64,000 bases of DNA from Lacinutrix himadriensis (GTDB taxonomy: Bacteria; Bacteroidota; Bacteroidia; Flavobacteriales; Flavobacteriaceae): the NCBI RefSeq assembly GCF_001418105.1, contig NZ_LIQI01000032.1:180804-244803 (forward strand), given 5' to 3'. How positions within the stretch are numbered: position 1 is the stretch's first letter; every line of letters starts with the position of its first letter. A model generated the notes under the pieces. It was not told the origin of the DNA, made no database searches, and saw nothing but the letters and a program-made list of their open reading frames with translations. Of this stretch, positions 46,067 through 54,803 are shown in pieces. The position numbers and the translations under genes are program-made.

Positions 46067-46507
46067 TGGTTTGTGAATGCTTAGTTATTTTATTTATCTA
46101 TCTGCGAAATTAAAAATTAATTGCAGAAAAAAAAGTGCATTCCTCCTAACATCCCAAAATCTTTTTAATCCAATTTAAAATAATAAATCGCAACAAAATT
46201 CATCATTTAATATTATCAATAATAAAATAAAAGAGGAAATTTCCTATATTGTTCTCGCTATTAATTTTTTGAATTCATAAAACCATTTTATTAATTTCTA
46301 TTAATAACTGTTTTGACACAAACCATCTTTTATACATACTATAATAATGATAAATAGTAGGTTTTACAAAGGCAAAATATAAGCCAGTTTCACAAACAGC
46401 TACTTTGTTTTTTTTAAATACTCAAAAAACGAACAGAATACGGAAAACCGTAATAGAAGAAATAAAATAAGAAGTAATTTTAGGAATTTAAAACCAACCG
46501 AAAAAAT
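46067..46507. other. Promoter region of the Hsp70/kinase operon
   Basis: 441 bp, AT-rich, without a supported gene. One ACGGAAAACCGT palindrome (46441-46452) lies about 55 bp before the first gene and is like the motif of the 7.5-8 kb region in island A. It may be a regulator site for the operon. No clear TAnnTTTG box was found. Confidence 0.4.
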
Positions 46508-48154
46508 ATGGAGTTAATCCAAAAGAACCCTTACCGAATTGCAGGTATTCTTTCAAACGCAACTGAAAGAGAATTACAAAAGCAAAAGACGAAAATAAAA
46601 GCCTACTCTAAGGTTGGTAAAGAAATAAATTCTGATTACGATTTTCAAGATTTAGATAGTATTACCAGAACCGAAGATTCTATAAATAAAGCTTTTTCTA
46701 ATATTGAGCAAAACCAAGATAAAGTAAACTATGCTCTGTTTTGGTTTCTCAAAGCAAACGATATTGATAAAACTGCAATTGAATACTTAAAAAATGGAGA
46801 CAAAGAAAAAGCAATTGAGATTTGGGAGAAAGTAACTCAAAACAAAGATGTAAATTCTAAGAATTTTTCGGCTTTTAATAATTTGGGAACTTACAGATTA
46901 TTAAGTCAAAATCGAGAAGAAATCAAAGAAGGAATTGAGGCAAAAATAAAACTTATAGAATCTGAATACTTTGAAAATTTTGTTCATTCTGTTGCAGATG
47001 AAACTTTTACGATTGATAATGAAAAACAAATAGAAAAATTGGTTGATGAATTGCTAACGCAATTCAAAAACCAATATTCTAGTTCTGAAACATTACAATT
47101 ATTCAGTAATTGCAACGGTTCAACTCAAAATTATCTTTCAAAAAAGTTCACAGAAGAACCAGTACACAATATTGAAAGCCAAATTTCCAGAAGTAAAAAC
47201 AAAAGAAAGGACAACAAAATTGATGCCTACCAATTTGGACTAAATTTAGCTGCAAACTGTAAAGATGACTTAGTAACTCTTCAATCATTACTTGGAATTA
47301 CTGACTTAAAATATAAAACAATTGCAGACCAATTAGCAAATGAAATAATGCAATGTGGTATTGATTATTTCAACGAAAGTCTAGAAAATGGTTCTAGTGA
47401 TAACTATTTAGAACAAGCTCAAAAGTTAACAAAAATAGCAGATAGAATTGCTGTTGGTAAATTAACAAAAGATAGAGCAAAAGATAGTCTGGCTTCACTT
47501 GCTGATATGAAAGACCGCGAAATAAATCAAGCTATCTCAGTATTGGGTTCCATTAGATTAGCTTATGACAAAGCTATTAGTGAAATTGATGCCCAAGTTT
47601 CTTCAATGATAAGGAATATGCCTTACAACCAGAGCATCAATTATTCTAAAGTTAGTAAAATGAAAGCTAGCTGTCTAAATTGGTCTAAAGTTGTTGAACT
47701 TGTTAGTAGTGAGATAAGTTTAAGAGACATTGAAATAATAAAAAAATGTTCAAATCGAAACAAGGTTTCGGAATATCAAAATCTAGTAGATTTCTTATTT
47801 AGCAAACTTGGACCAATTCAAATAAACCAAGTTAAACATATATGCTATTGGAAAGATGTAAGAGCAGCTCAAGCAAAATCTACAGCAAAAAAAGTTGGTT
47901 CAACTATCAGTAGTGCAACTGATAAAGGTTGCTACATTGCAACAATGGCTTATGGAGATTACGACCATCCACAAGTAATGGAATTACGAAATTTCAGAGA
48001 TGGGTTTTTAAGCAAAACCATAGTTGGAAGACGTTTTATTAAATTATACTACAAATATTCGCCAAGTTTGGTTGAAAAGTTGAAGAACAAACAAAGTATT
48101 AACCACATAATCCGAAAAGGATTAGACCAATTTATTAAAGCAATCAAAAAATAA
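46508..48154 (+). CDS. J-domain-like protein with CFIAT-type C-terminal box (548 aa)
   Basis: The N-terminus NPYRIAGILSNATERELQKQ, followed by KTKIKAYSKVGK, matches the helix I-II pattern of J domains (x-YxxLGV..NATExEI) but lacks the HPD triad. The middle (about 70-400) is helical and TPR-like (ALFWFLKANDIDKTA, EKAIEIWEKVTQ). The C-terminus has the CYIATMAYGDYDHPQV box found in many chaperone-associated proteins, then a helical tail. First gene of a seven-gene operon with GrpE-like and Hsp70-like partners; it probably delivers clients or senses infection. J-like assignment is inference. Confidence 0.6.
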   Translation: MELIQKNPYRIAGILSNATERELQKQKTKIKAYSKVGKEINSDYDFQDLDSITRTEDSINKAFSNIEQNQDKVNYALFWFLKANDIDKTAIEYLKNGDKEKAIEIWEKVTQNKDVNSKNFSAFNNLGTYRLLSQNREEIKEGIEAKIKLIESEYFENFVHSVADETFTIDNEKQIEKLVDELLTQFKNQYSSSETLQLFSNCNGSTQNYLSKKFTEEPVHNIESQISRSKNKRKDNKIDAYQFGLNLAANCKDDLVTLQSLLGITDLKYKTIADQLANEIMQCGIDYFNESLENGSSDNYLEQAQKLTKIADRIAVGKLTKDRAKDSLASLADMKDREINQAISVLGSIRLAYDKAISEIDAQVSSMIRNMPYNQSINYSKVSKMKASCLNWSKVVELVSSEISLRDIEIIKKCSNRNKVSEYQNLVDFLFSKLGPIQINQVKHICYWKDVRAAQAKSTAKKVGSTISSATDKGCYIATMAYGDYDHPQVMELRNFRDGFLSKTIVGRRFIKLYYKYSPSLVEKLKNKQSINHIIRKGLDQFIKAIKK

Positions 48155-49095
48155 TGAAGAAAATTTTACTCATAGCTCTATTTCTAGGAGCATCAAATCT
48201 TTTTGCTCAACAGCAACAAGACTCTGTTTTGGTTAAAGAAATACCAACTATAAAAAACAATGTTTTTCAGCAAAGACAAGAAATAAATTCTTTGACAAAA
48301 AAACTAAACAATCAACAATACATTCTAAATCAACAAAAAAAGGGTTTAGAAACACTAAACCTAAAATCAGAAAAACAAGAAAGTATCATTGACAGTTTAA
48401 ATCAATTGATAAAAAACAACAGTCAAAATATTGTAACCAATTCAACAGAATTAGGAACTAAAATTAAACAAACTGGCGAAAACGCAAATTCCAAAATTTC
48501 AGAATTAGACAGTAGTTTAGGTAAAAACCGTTTGTATTGGATAATTGCAACGTTAGCAACACTTTTATTGGGTGGTTTGGTTTATTGGTTATTAGGCAAA
48601 CGCATTAAATCGAGTAAAACAGATGTTGAAACTCAAATAAAGAATACCAAAACCGCTTTAGAAGAAGAAAGCGTGAAATTGGACAACAAGTTGGTAGAAG
48701 TCTTAGAAACACAATTGAAATTAAAACAAGAAGAAACCAAAGTACAGCCAACAACTTCAAACGAAAAAGCAGACCATTCATTAGCCTTAAAAGTAGCAGA
48801 TGAAGTTATAAGAATTCAAAAGAATTTAAGTAGAATGGACGAGAGCACAAAAGGATTAAAACAATTGGGTTCTTCAGTTAAACGTATTCAAGATAACTTT
48901 GCAGCTAACGGCTATGAATTAGTTGAAATGCTCGGTAAAGAATATAATGAAGGAATGAAAGTGACTGCGAATTTCACACCTAGTGATGAAATTGAAGAAG
49001 GAAAAGAAATTATTACACGAATTATAAAACCACAAGTAAACTTTAAGGGAGCAATGATTCAATCTGCTCAAATAGAAGTTAGTATTGGTGAATAA
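48154..49095 (+). CDS. Membrane-anchored coiled-coil protein with GrpE-like C-terminus (313 aa)
   Basis: Signal-like N-terminus (MKKILLIALFLGASNLFAQ), long coiled coil (about 30-120), one transmembrane helix (LYWIIATLATLLLGGLVYWL, about 127-146), then a cytoplasmic part. The last ~60 residues (GMKVTANFTPSDEIEEGKE, then IIKPQVNFKGAMIQSAQIEV) resemble the GrpE beta domain (IIRPQ.....G..I..A.V.V). It overlaps the upstream stop by one base and lies just before the Hsp70-like gene, so a membrane-bound nucleotide-exchange factor is a reasonable inference. Confidence 0.55.
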   Translation: MKKILLIALFLGASNLFAQQQQDSVLVKEIPTIKNNVFQQRQEINSLTKKLNNQQYILNQQKKGLETLNLKSEKQESIIDSLNQLIKNNSQNIVTNSTELGTKIKQTGENANSKISELDSSLGKNRLYWIIATLATLLLGGLVYWLLGKRIKSSKTDVETQIKNTKTALEEESVKLDNKLVEVLETQLKLKQEETKVQPTTSNEKADHSLALKVADEVIRIQKNLSRMDESTKGLKQLGSSVKRIQDNFAANGYELVEMLGKEYNEGMKVTANFTPSDEIEEGKEIITRIIKPQVNFKGAMIQSAQIEVSIGE

Positions 49096-49105
49096 AAAAT
49101 ATCAA

Positions 49106-51625
49106 ATGGCTAGAACAAAAATTGACTACGGAATTGACTTAGGTACTACAAATTCTGCTATTGCTAGAATGGAAAATGGCGAAGCAACAATAAAAAAAAC
49201 AGATAGACAAGTTGACACTATGCCTTCTTGTATTTCAATAAATAAGAAGAAGGCAATACAAGTTGGAGAAAGCGCCTTCAATAACCTTAAGAGAGAAAAA
49301 CTAAAAGCTATGAAGAATTGGCAGGAAGATTCTGCTAATGCTTTTATTGAATTTAAGAGAACAATGGGAAGCGATAAATCCTATTCAAGCTCTAATTTAG
49401 TTAAGGAATTAAGTTCAGAAGAGTTATCCGCAGAAGTACTAAAAACTTTAAAATCTTTCGTTACCGACGAAAATGTAAATTCTATCGTAATTACAGTTCC
49501 AGCAGCTTTTAAAAACAATCAAAAAGAAGCAACAAGAGAAGCAGCAAAATTAGCAGGTTTTGACCATATTGAATTATTACAAGAACCTGTTGCAGCATCA
49601 ATGGCTTACGGATTAGATTCTGATAAGAAAGATGGATTTTGGCTTGTTTTCGATTTTGGTGGAGGGACTTTTGATGCAGCACTTTTAAAAGTGGAAGAAG
49701 GCATAATGAAGGTTATTGATACCGAAGGAGATAACTATCTTGGTGGTAAAAATTTAGATTTTGCAATTGTAGATGAAATAATATTGCCTTACATACAAGA
49801 AAATTTTGCAATTGATTCCATTTTAGCAGACGATTCTAAAAAGCAAATTTTAAGAAATGCAATGAAATTTTATGCAGAAGAAACCAAAATAAAACTTTCA
49901 TTCAACGATACACACAATATACTTTCAGATTTAGGAGATATTCCTGGAGAAGATGATGAAGGAGAAGAATTTGAATTAGATATTACTGTTACACAAACTG
50001 ACATATCAAATGCCCTTTCACCAGTTTTTCAAAAAGCAATTGATGTTAGCAAAAACCTTTTAGAAAGAAATAATTTAAAAGGCTCATCTTTAGATTCGTT
50101 AATACTTGTTGGTGGACCAACTTTTTCGCCTGTTTTGCGAAAAATGTTAGAAACACAAATTTGTAAACCTGATACAAGTGCAGACCCAATGACAGTAGTT
50201 TCAAAAGGTGCTGCATTGTATGCTTCAACAGTTGACGTTTCAGAAGAAGTAAGAGAACAAACAAGAGATAAAACTAAAATTCAGCTAGAAATAGCACATG
50301 AATCTTCAACGGTAGAAACAGAAGAATTTGTACCAATCAAAATTTTAGCAGACAAAACAGAAGGCGAAATCCCTGAAAAAGTATTTGCAGAAGTTACTAG
50401 AGGAGATAAAGCTTGGTCTAGTGGAAAAATTGAAATAAACACTATTGGCGAAATTGTCGAAATTCAACTAAATGAAGGAAAAACGAATGTTTTTTATGTT
50501 GTTTTATATGACGACAAAGGAGATATTTTAGAAAGTGAACCATCTAATTTTAGCGTAATTCAAGGCTCAAAAATTGGAAGTGCTACATTAGCTTATAATG
50601 TTGGGATAGAGATAAAAAGTAAATCAACTGGAAAAATAATCTTTACCACAGTTAAGAATTTAGAAAAAAATCAATCTATTCCAGCAATTGGTACGAGGAA
50701 CGGTTTGAAAACCCAAAAGCAAATTCGGCCAGGAATGGATTCTGATTTTATAAAAATACCAATATATGAAGGAGATCTCAATGCTGAAAGTACAAGAGCT
50801 ATCTATAACGAACACGTTACAGATATTATAATAAGTGGTTCAGATTTGCCTTCACTTTTACCTGTAAATAGTGATGTAGATTTAACAGTAAATATTGATA
50901 GGTCTGAAAAAATCACGGTAACCGCTTATTTTCCATACTTGGATTTTTCATATGAAACTCAAGTCGAAAGCAAAACAAAATCAACAGATACAAATTGGTT
51001 AGGTAATGAAATTCGAAAAGCAAAAGGAAGTTTTGTAGAATTAAAGCAAAGTGAGAATTCGAATAATGCGCAACTTCAAAAAATTGAATCTGACTTGCAG
51101 GAAATTGAAAAAATGTTTAGTGCTGATAAAGAAGGAAATAAAGACCAAGTATTAAATGAATTAAGAAAGTCATTAAAAGAGATTGACGTATTAAACGAAA
51201 CAACTGAATGGCCAAAATTAGAAGAGGAACTCAAAGAAGAGTTTTACAGATTAGAAAAAGTAAACAATGATTTAGGAAATGATAAAACCACAGAAGTAGT
51301 TAATCAGTTCCGTAACCAATTAGAAGAAGTAATAAGGGTCAAGGATGTAAAACTTGGCACTACCTTATTAGAAGAAATTAATATGTTCTTCTTTAAATTA
51401 ACCGAAATATATCAGTTTATTGGAATGCTAAGAGATTTTAATGACAATTTTGGCGATTATACTTGGAGTGATTCTAATAGAGCTAGACAATTGGTAAATA
51501 AAGGAATTAGTATGATATCTGAAAATCCTGATAAGGAAGAATTGAGACAGATACTAATTTCACTTTACGATATGTTACCAATTTCTGACAGACCAAGTGG
51601 AGATGATTCTGTTTTAATCGGCTAA
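49106..51625 (+). CDS. Divergent Hsp70/DnaK-like chaperone (839 aa)
   Basis: Start at ATG 49106 (MARTKIDYGIDLGTTNS); a TTG seven codons earlier overlaps the upstream gene. ATPase domain motifs are intact: phosphate-1 GIDLGTTNSAIA, phosphate-2 FDFGGGTFDA, connect SVAASMAYG-type (EPVAASMAYGL), adenosine LVGGPTFSPVL. It is about 200 residues longer than DnaK, with a C-terminal helical extension after the beta substrate-binding part. It is the centre of a chaperone-kinase operon and not the housekeeping dnaK, which is normally elsewhere with dnaJ/grpE. Confidence 0.88.
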   Translation: MARTKIDYGIDLGTTNSAIARMENGEATIKKTDRQVDTMPSCISINKKKAIQVGESAFNNLKREKLKAMKNWQEDSANAFIEFKRTMGSDKSYSSSNLVKELSSEELSAEVLKTLKSFVTDENVNSIVITVPAAFKNNQKEATREAAKLAGFDHIELLQEPVAASMAYGLDSDKKDGFWLVFDFGGGTFDAALLKVEEGIMKVIDTEGDNYLGGKNLDFAIVDEIILPYIQENFAIDSILADDSKKQILRNAMKFYAEETKIKLSFNDTHNILSDLGDIPGEDDEGEEFELDITVTQTDISNALSPVFQKAIDVSKNLLERNNLKGSSLDSLILVGGPTFSPVLRKMLETQICKPDTSADPMTVVSKGAALYASTVDVSEEVREQTRDKTKIQLEIAHESSTVETEEFVPIKILADKTEGEIPEKVFAEVTRGDKAWSSGKIEINTIGEIVEIQLNEGKTNVFYVVLYDDKGDILESEPSNFSVIQGSKIGSATLAYNVGIEIKSKSTGKIIFTTVKNLEKNQSIPAIGTRNGLKTQKQIRPGMDSDFIKIPIYEGDLNAESTRAIYNEHVTDIIISGSDLPSLLPVNSDVDLTVNIDRSEKITVTAYFPYLDFSYETQVESKTKSTDTNWLGNEIRKAKGSFVELKQSENSNNAQLQKIESDLQEIEKMFSADKEGNKDQVLNELRKSLKEIDVLNETTEWPKLEEELKEEFYRLEKVNNDLGNDKTTEVVNQFRNQLEEVIRVKDVKLGTTLLEEINMFFFKLTEIYQFIGMLRDFNDNFGDYTWSDSNRARQLVNKGISMISENPDKEELRQILISLYDMLPISDRPSGDDSVLIG

Positions 51626-51636
51626 AATTTTATATT

Positions 51637-52182
51637 ATGAAAAGATTTATTTTAACATTATTCTTAGGTCTCATATTTGGTTTTGCTTCTTATGCTCAAA
51701 GCTATTTAGGTTACGTAAATAAAACTGTAAACTTCAGAACTGAAGCAAACACAAGCTGTAAAGTTATTTCTTCATTACAGCAAGGAACTGCATTGTTTGT
51801 TATATCTAAAGATAAAGTTAACGGCTTTTATCAAGTTTTAGATATTGAAACAAATAAAGAAGGATTCGTTCATTCTAATTTTGTAAAATTAGATAGAATG
51901 CTTCCTAAGAATGAAGAAGGTATTTTTACACCAATTGGAAAGACTAGTTCCGAAAAACCTGTTATTAAAATTTACAACAACACAAGTAAAACACTAACAT
52001 TAAAATTGAATAATGAAATATATTCATTCTCACCACAAGAACGAAAGTCATTAACATTATCTTCTGGTTCATATTCTTACAGAGCTTCTGCACCTGGAGT
52101 GTTACCTGACTATGGTACTGAATTGATGAAAAGTAGCTATGAGTATGAATGGAGTTTCTACATTTCAACAACGAAGAATTAA
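51637..52182 (+). CDS. Secreted SH3-domain protein (181 aa)
   Basis: Signal peptide MKRFILTLFLGLIFGFASYAQ, then a bacterial SH3 (SH3_3) domain (YVNKTVNFRTEANTSCKVIS, LQQGTALFVISK, GFVHSNFVKL, about 25-90), and a beta-rich C-terminal part (about 105-180). SH3_3 domains bind cell wall or peptides. It is 11 bp after the Hsp70 gene and ends one base before the kinase-AAA start, so it belongs to the operon and may be an outside-facing sensor. Confidence 0.75.
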   Translation: MKRFILTLFLGLIFGFASYAQSYLGYVNKTVNFRTEANTSCKVISSLQQGTALFVISKDKVNGFYQVLDIETNKEGFVHSNFVKLDRMLPKNEEGIFTPIGKTSSEKPVIKIYNNTSKTLTLKLNNEIYSFSPQERKSLTLSSGSYSYRASAPGVLPDYGTELMKSSYEYEWSFYISTTKN

Positions 52183-53964
52183 ATGATTAACAAACAATAC
52201 ATATTAACCAAAGGACAAAGTATTGCGAATAAATACAAAGTAACCTTCTTTTTAAAAAAAGGAAGTTATGCAGAAACATATCGTGTAAAAGACCAGGAAG
52301 GAAAAACAAAATTATTAAAGTTGTTTACCTATTCTAAATTAGATAGAACACAATTTAATGACAATGATGCTGTTTTAGAAATTGAGATTTTAAAACAAAT
52401 TAAACATCCTAATTCGGTAAAGTATTGTGATAATGGCGAATTGCTTCTAGAAAAACAAAAGTATGCTTTTGTAATTCTCGATTTTATTAGTGGCGAAACT
52501 CTAGCTGATAAAATGAAACGAGATAAAACATTTAATCCTTATCATGCAAAAGATATAATTTCAGGCGTATTAAATGGATTGAACTATCTGCATAATCTTG
52601 AAAATCCAGTTATTCATAATGATATTACGAACCTAAATATTATGACTGACTTATCAGGTAAAGTTGAAATTCCAAAAATAATTGATTTTGGTTATGCTCG
52701 ATATTTAAGTCAGTCAAACAAAGATTTTTTAAAAGATGGTTTAAACCCATTTTATCAAGCCAACGAAAATTTCAACAAAGTATTTTCTGTGCAGAGTGAT
52801 GTGTTTTCAGTTGGTGCTTTATATTATCATTTACTTTTTGGTTTACCACCTTGGTTTGTAGAAATATCAAAATACAAATCCGATAGGATAAAATTAGAAG
52901 ATGCTATTTTAGAAGAACGAAATAAAACTTTAAAATTTAACGATTCTGATATTAAAATTGACCAACAAACTGTAAATATTATAAGCAAAGCATTACAACC
53001 AGATGCAGAAAATCGTTTTAAAAATGTAAAAGAGTTTATTCAAGCTATCAACGGAGAAATAGAAATTAAACAAGTTTCTAATTCAAACGAATCAACCAAG
53101 CCCAAATTAAAAAACATAAAAAATGGTCAAGGTTTCAAGGCGATTGCTGGAATGCAAGAACTCAAAGAGACTATACAATTAGATGTAATTGATGCATTAA
53201 ATGACAAAGAAAAATATGCGGAATATGGTTTAACAATTCCCAACGGAATGTTACTTTATGGTCCACCTGGTTGTGGTAAAACATTTTTTGCAGAAAGAAT
53301 GGCGGAGGAAATTGGATTTAATTTCTATCAAATAAAACCTTCTGATATTCAGAGTAAATTTGTAAATCAATCACAAGAAAATATTAAAAACCTATTTGAT
53401 GAAGCTCGCGAAGATGCACCAAGTATTATTTTTATAGACGAATTAGATGCGTTAGTTCCTAATCGTGATAATTCAAGTGTAAATCATATGAATACAAGTG
53501 CTGTAAATGAATTTTTAGCTCAAATGAATAATTGTGGAGATGATGGTGTATTTATTATAGGAGCGACAAACAGACCTAATTCGATTGACCCAGCGATTTT
53601 AAGAGCAGGTCGTTTAGATAAAGTAATCTATTTACCACCACCAGATTTTGAAGCTCGTGAATTGATGTTTAAATTATATTTAGAAAAAAGACCAAGGGAA
53701 ATTGGTTTAGACTACTCTACTCTAGCAAAATCTACAGAAAATTACGTTTCAAGTGATATAAAGTTTTTGTGTGATGAAGCATCAAGAAAAGCACTTAAAA
53801 TGAAATCTAGAATTTCAAAAGAGATTCTAATCGAAACTATTGAACAAAATCGTCCTTCAATTTCTTTAAAAGAATTGAATAGTTATAAATCCATTAAGGC
53901 TAAAATGGAAGGCTTAACAGATAATACTAACCAAAGACCAACTATTGGTTTTAAAAACAACTAA
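52183..53964 (+). CDS. Protein kinase-AAA+ ATPase fusion (593 aa)
   Basis: N-terminal Ser/Thr kinase: glycine loop KKGSYAETYRV (25-35), lysine in LLKLF (46), catalytic loop VIHNDITNLNIM (H145-N-D147; the usual HRD arginine is Asn), DFG at 168-170. C-terminal AAA+ of the Cdc48/FtsH type: Walker A GPPGCGKT (360-367), Walker B IIFIDELDAL (416-424), sensor ATNRPNSID, arginine finger RAGRLDKVIYLP. Starts directly after the SH3 gene. It likely couples phosphorylation to unfolding or remodelling, with the Hsp70 module as partner. Such kinase-AAA fusions are rare. Confidence 0.85.
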   Translation: MINKQYILTKGQSIANKYKVTFFLKKGSYAETYRVKDQEGKTKLLKLFTYSKLDRTQFNDNDAVLEIEILKQIKHPNSVKYCDNGELLLEKQKYAFVILDFISGETLADKMKRDKTFNPYHAKDIISGVLNGLNYLHNLENPVIHNDITNLNIMTDLSGKVEIPKIIDFGYARYLSQSNKDFLKDGLNPFYQANENFNKVFSVQSDVFSVGALYYHLLFGLPPWFVEISKYKSDRIKLEDAILEERNKTLKFNDSDIKIDQQTVNIISKALQPDAENRFKNVKEFIQAINGEIEIKQVSNSNESTKPKLKNIKNGQGFKAIAGMQELKETIQLDVIDALNDKEKYAEYGLTIPNGMLLYGPPGCGKTFFAERMAEEIGFNFYQIKPSDIQSKFVNQSQENIKNLFDEAREDAPSIIFIDELDALVPNRDNSSVNHMNTSAVNEFLAQMNNCGDDGVFIIGATNRPNSIDPAILRAGRLDKVIYLPPPDFEARELMFKLYLEKRPREIGLDYSTLAKSTENYVSSDIKFLCDEASRKALKMKSRISKEILIETIEQNRPSISLKELNSYKSIKAKMEGLTDNTNQRPTIGFKNN

Positions 53965-53965
53965 A

Positions 53966-54505
53966 ATGGAAACAATAAACTTTGACAAATTATTATTAAA
54001 GACTGCGTTTTCTTGTATGGCCTGTGATGGAGATATTGATAAACGAGAAATTAAACTTATTAAAAAATTACATAAGGAAAATAAAACCTTTGGTGATATA
54101 GATTTTAATTCTGAAATGGATAATTTATTACTTGCCATAAATAAAGATGGACATCAGTTTTTAAAGCAATATTTCAACGAGCTTACAAGTACAGAATTAA
54201 CACAGGAGAACGAATTAAAGTTAATTGAAGTCGCAATTGAGACAATTAAAGCGGATAATAAAGTGGAGTACAGCGAAATTAAATTTTTCAAAGTTATTCG
54301 CTCAAAATTAAAAATTGAAAATAAAGCAATTCTTGAAAAGCATCCGGACTTTGAAGATTATTTGGAACAAGACATTATAAGCACCTCCTATTTATCAAGA
54401 CTTCAAGATGATTTCTTTGATACACATATTTCAAATGAATTTGAACTAATAAGCAAAATTGACGATGATACAATGAATAGCTTAAAACAAGATAATGAGA
54501 AATAG
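53966..54505 (+). CDS. TerB-like protein (179 aa)
   Basis: Start at ATG 53966, one base after the kinase-AAA stop. The TerB-like core is ACDGDIDKREIKLIKKLHKE (about 15-34), an acidic metal-binding-type motif, repeated later as KADNKVEYSEIKFFKVIRSK (about 90-110). TerB-like domains occur in stress and conflict operons with kinases and AAA proteins (tellurite-resistance group). Overlaps the next gene by 11 bases. Probably a metal-responsive, membrane-linked regulator in this operon. Confidence 0.7.
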   Translation: METINFDKLLLKTAFSCMACDGDIDKREIKLIKKLHKENKTFGDIDFNSEMDNLLLAINKDGHQFLKQYFNELTSTELTQENELKLIEVAIETIKADNKVEYSEIKFFKVIRSKLKIENKAILEKHPDFEDYLEQDIISTSYLSRLQDDFFDTHISNEFELISKIDDDTMNSLKQDNEK

Positions 54506-54803
54506 CACAACAATTATAATAATTGTTTTAGCAATATTGTTCTTTCTGTGCTTATTAAATATGCCTTATGGGTTTTATCAGCTTGTGCGTTTTATAGCAT
54601 TAATCGGATTTGGAGTATTGATGTATAAGGCTTATGCTGAAAAAAAAAGCACAGAAATGATTATTTATGGTGCACTAGCATTACTCTTTCAACCTTTTTT
54701 TAAAATTGCACTTGGCAGGGAAATATGGAACATTGTAGACGTGATAGTCGGCATTGGCCTAATTGGAAGCCTATTTATTAATAGAACAAAAAACGAATCC
54801 TAA
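54495..54803 (+). CDS. Small membrane protein (102 aa), DUF6804-like
   Basis: Hydrophobic, with about three transmembrane segments (TTIIIIVLAILFFLCLL, FIALIGFGVLMYKAYA, MIIYGALALLFQPFF and a last LGREIWNIVDVIVGIGLIGS). It overlaps the TerB-like gene and is the last of seven co-oriented genes. It is likely the membrane anchor or effector of the system. The family assignment is weak. Confidence 0.65.
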   Translation: MRNSTTIIIIVLAILFFLCLLNMPYGFYQLVRFIALIGFGVLMYKAYAEKKSTEMIIYGALALLFQPFFKIALGREIWNIVDVIVGIGLIGSLFINRTKNES

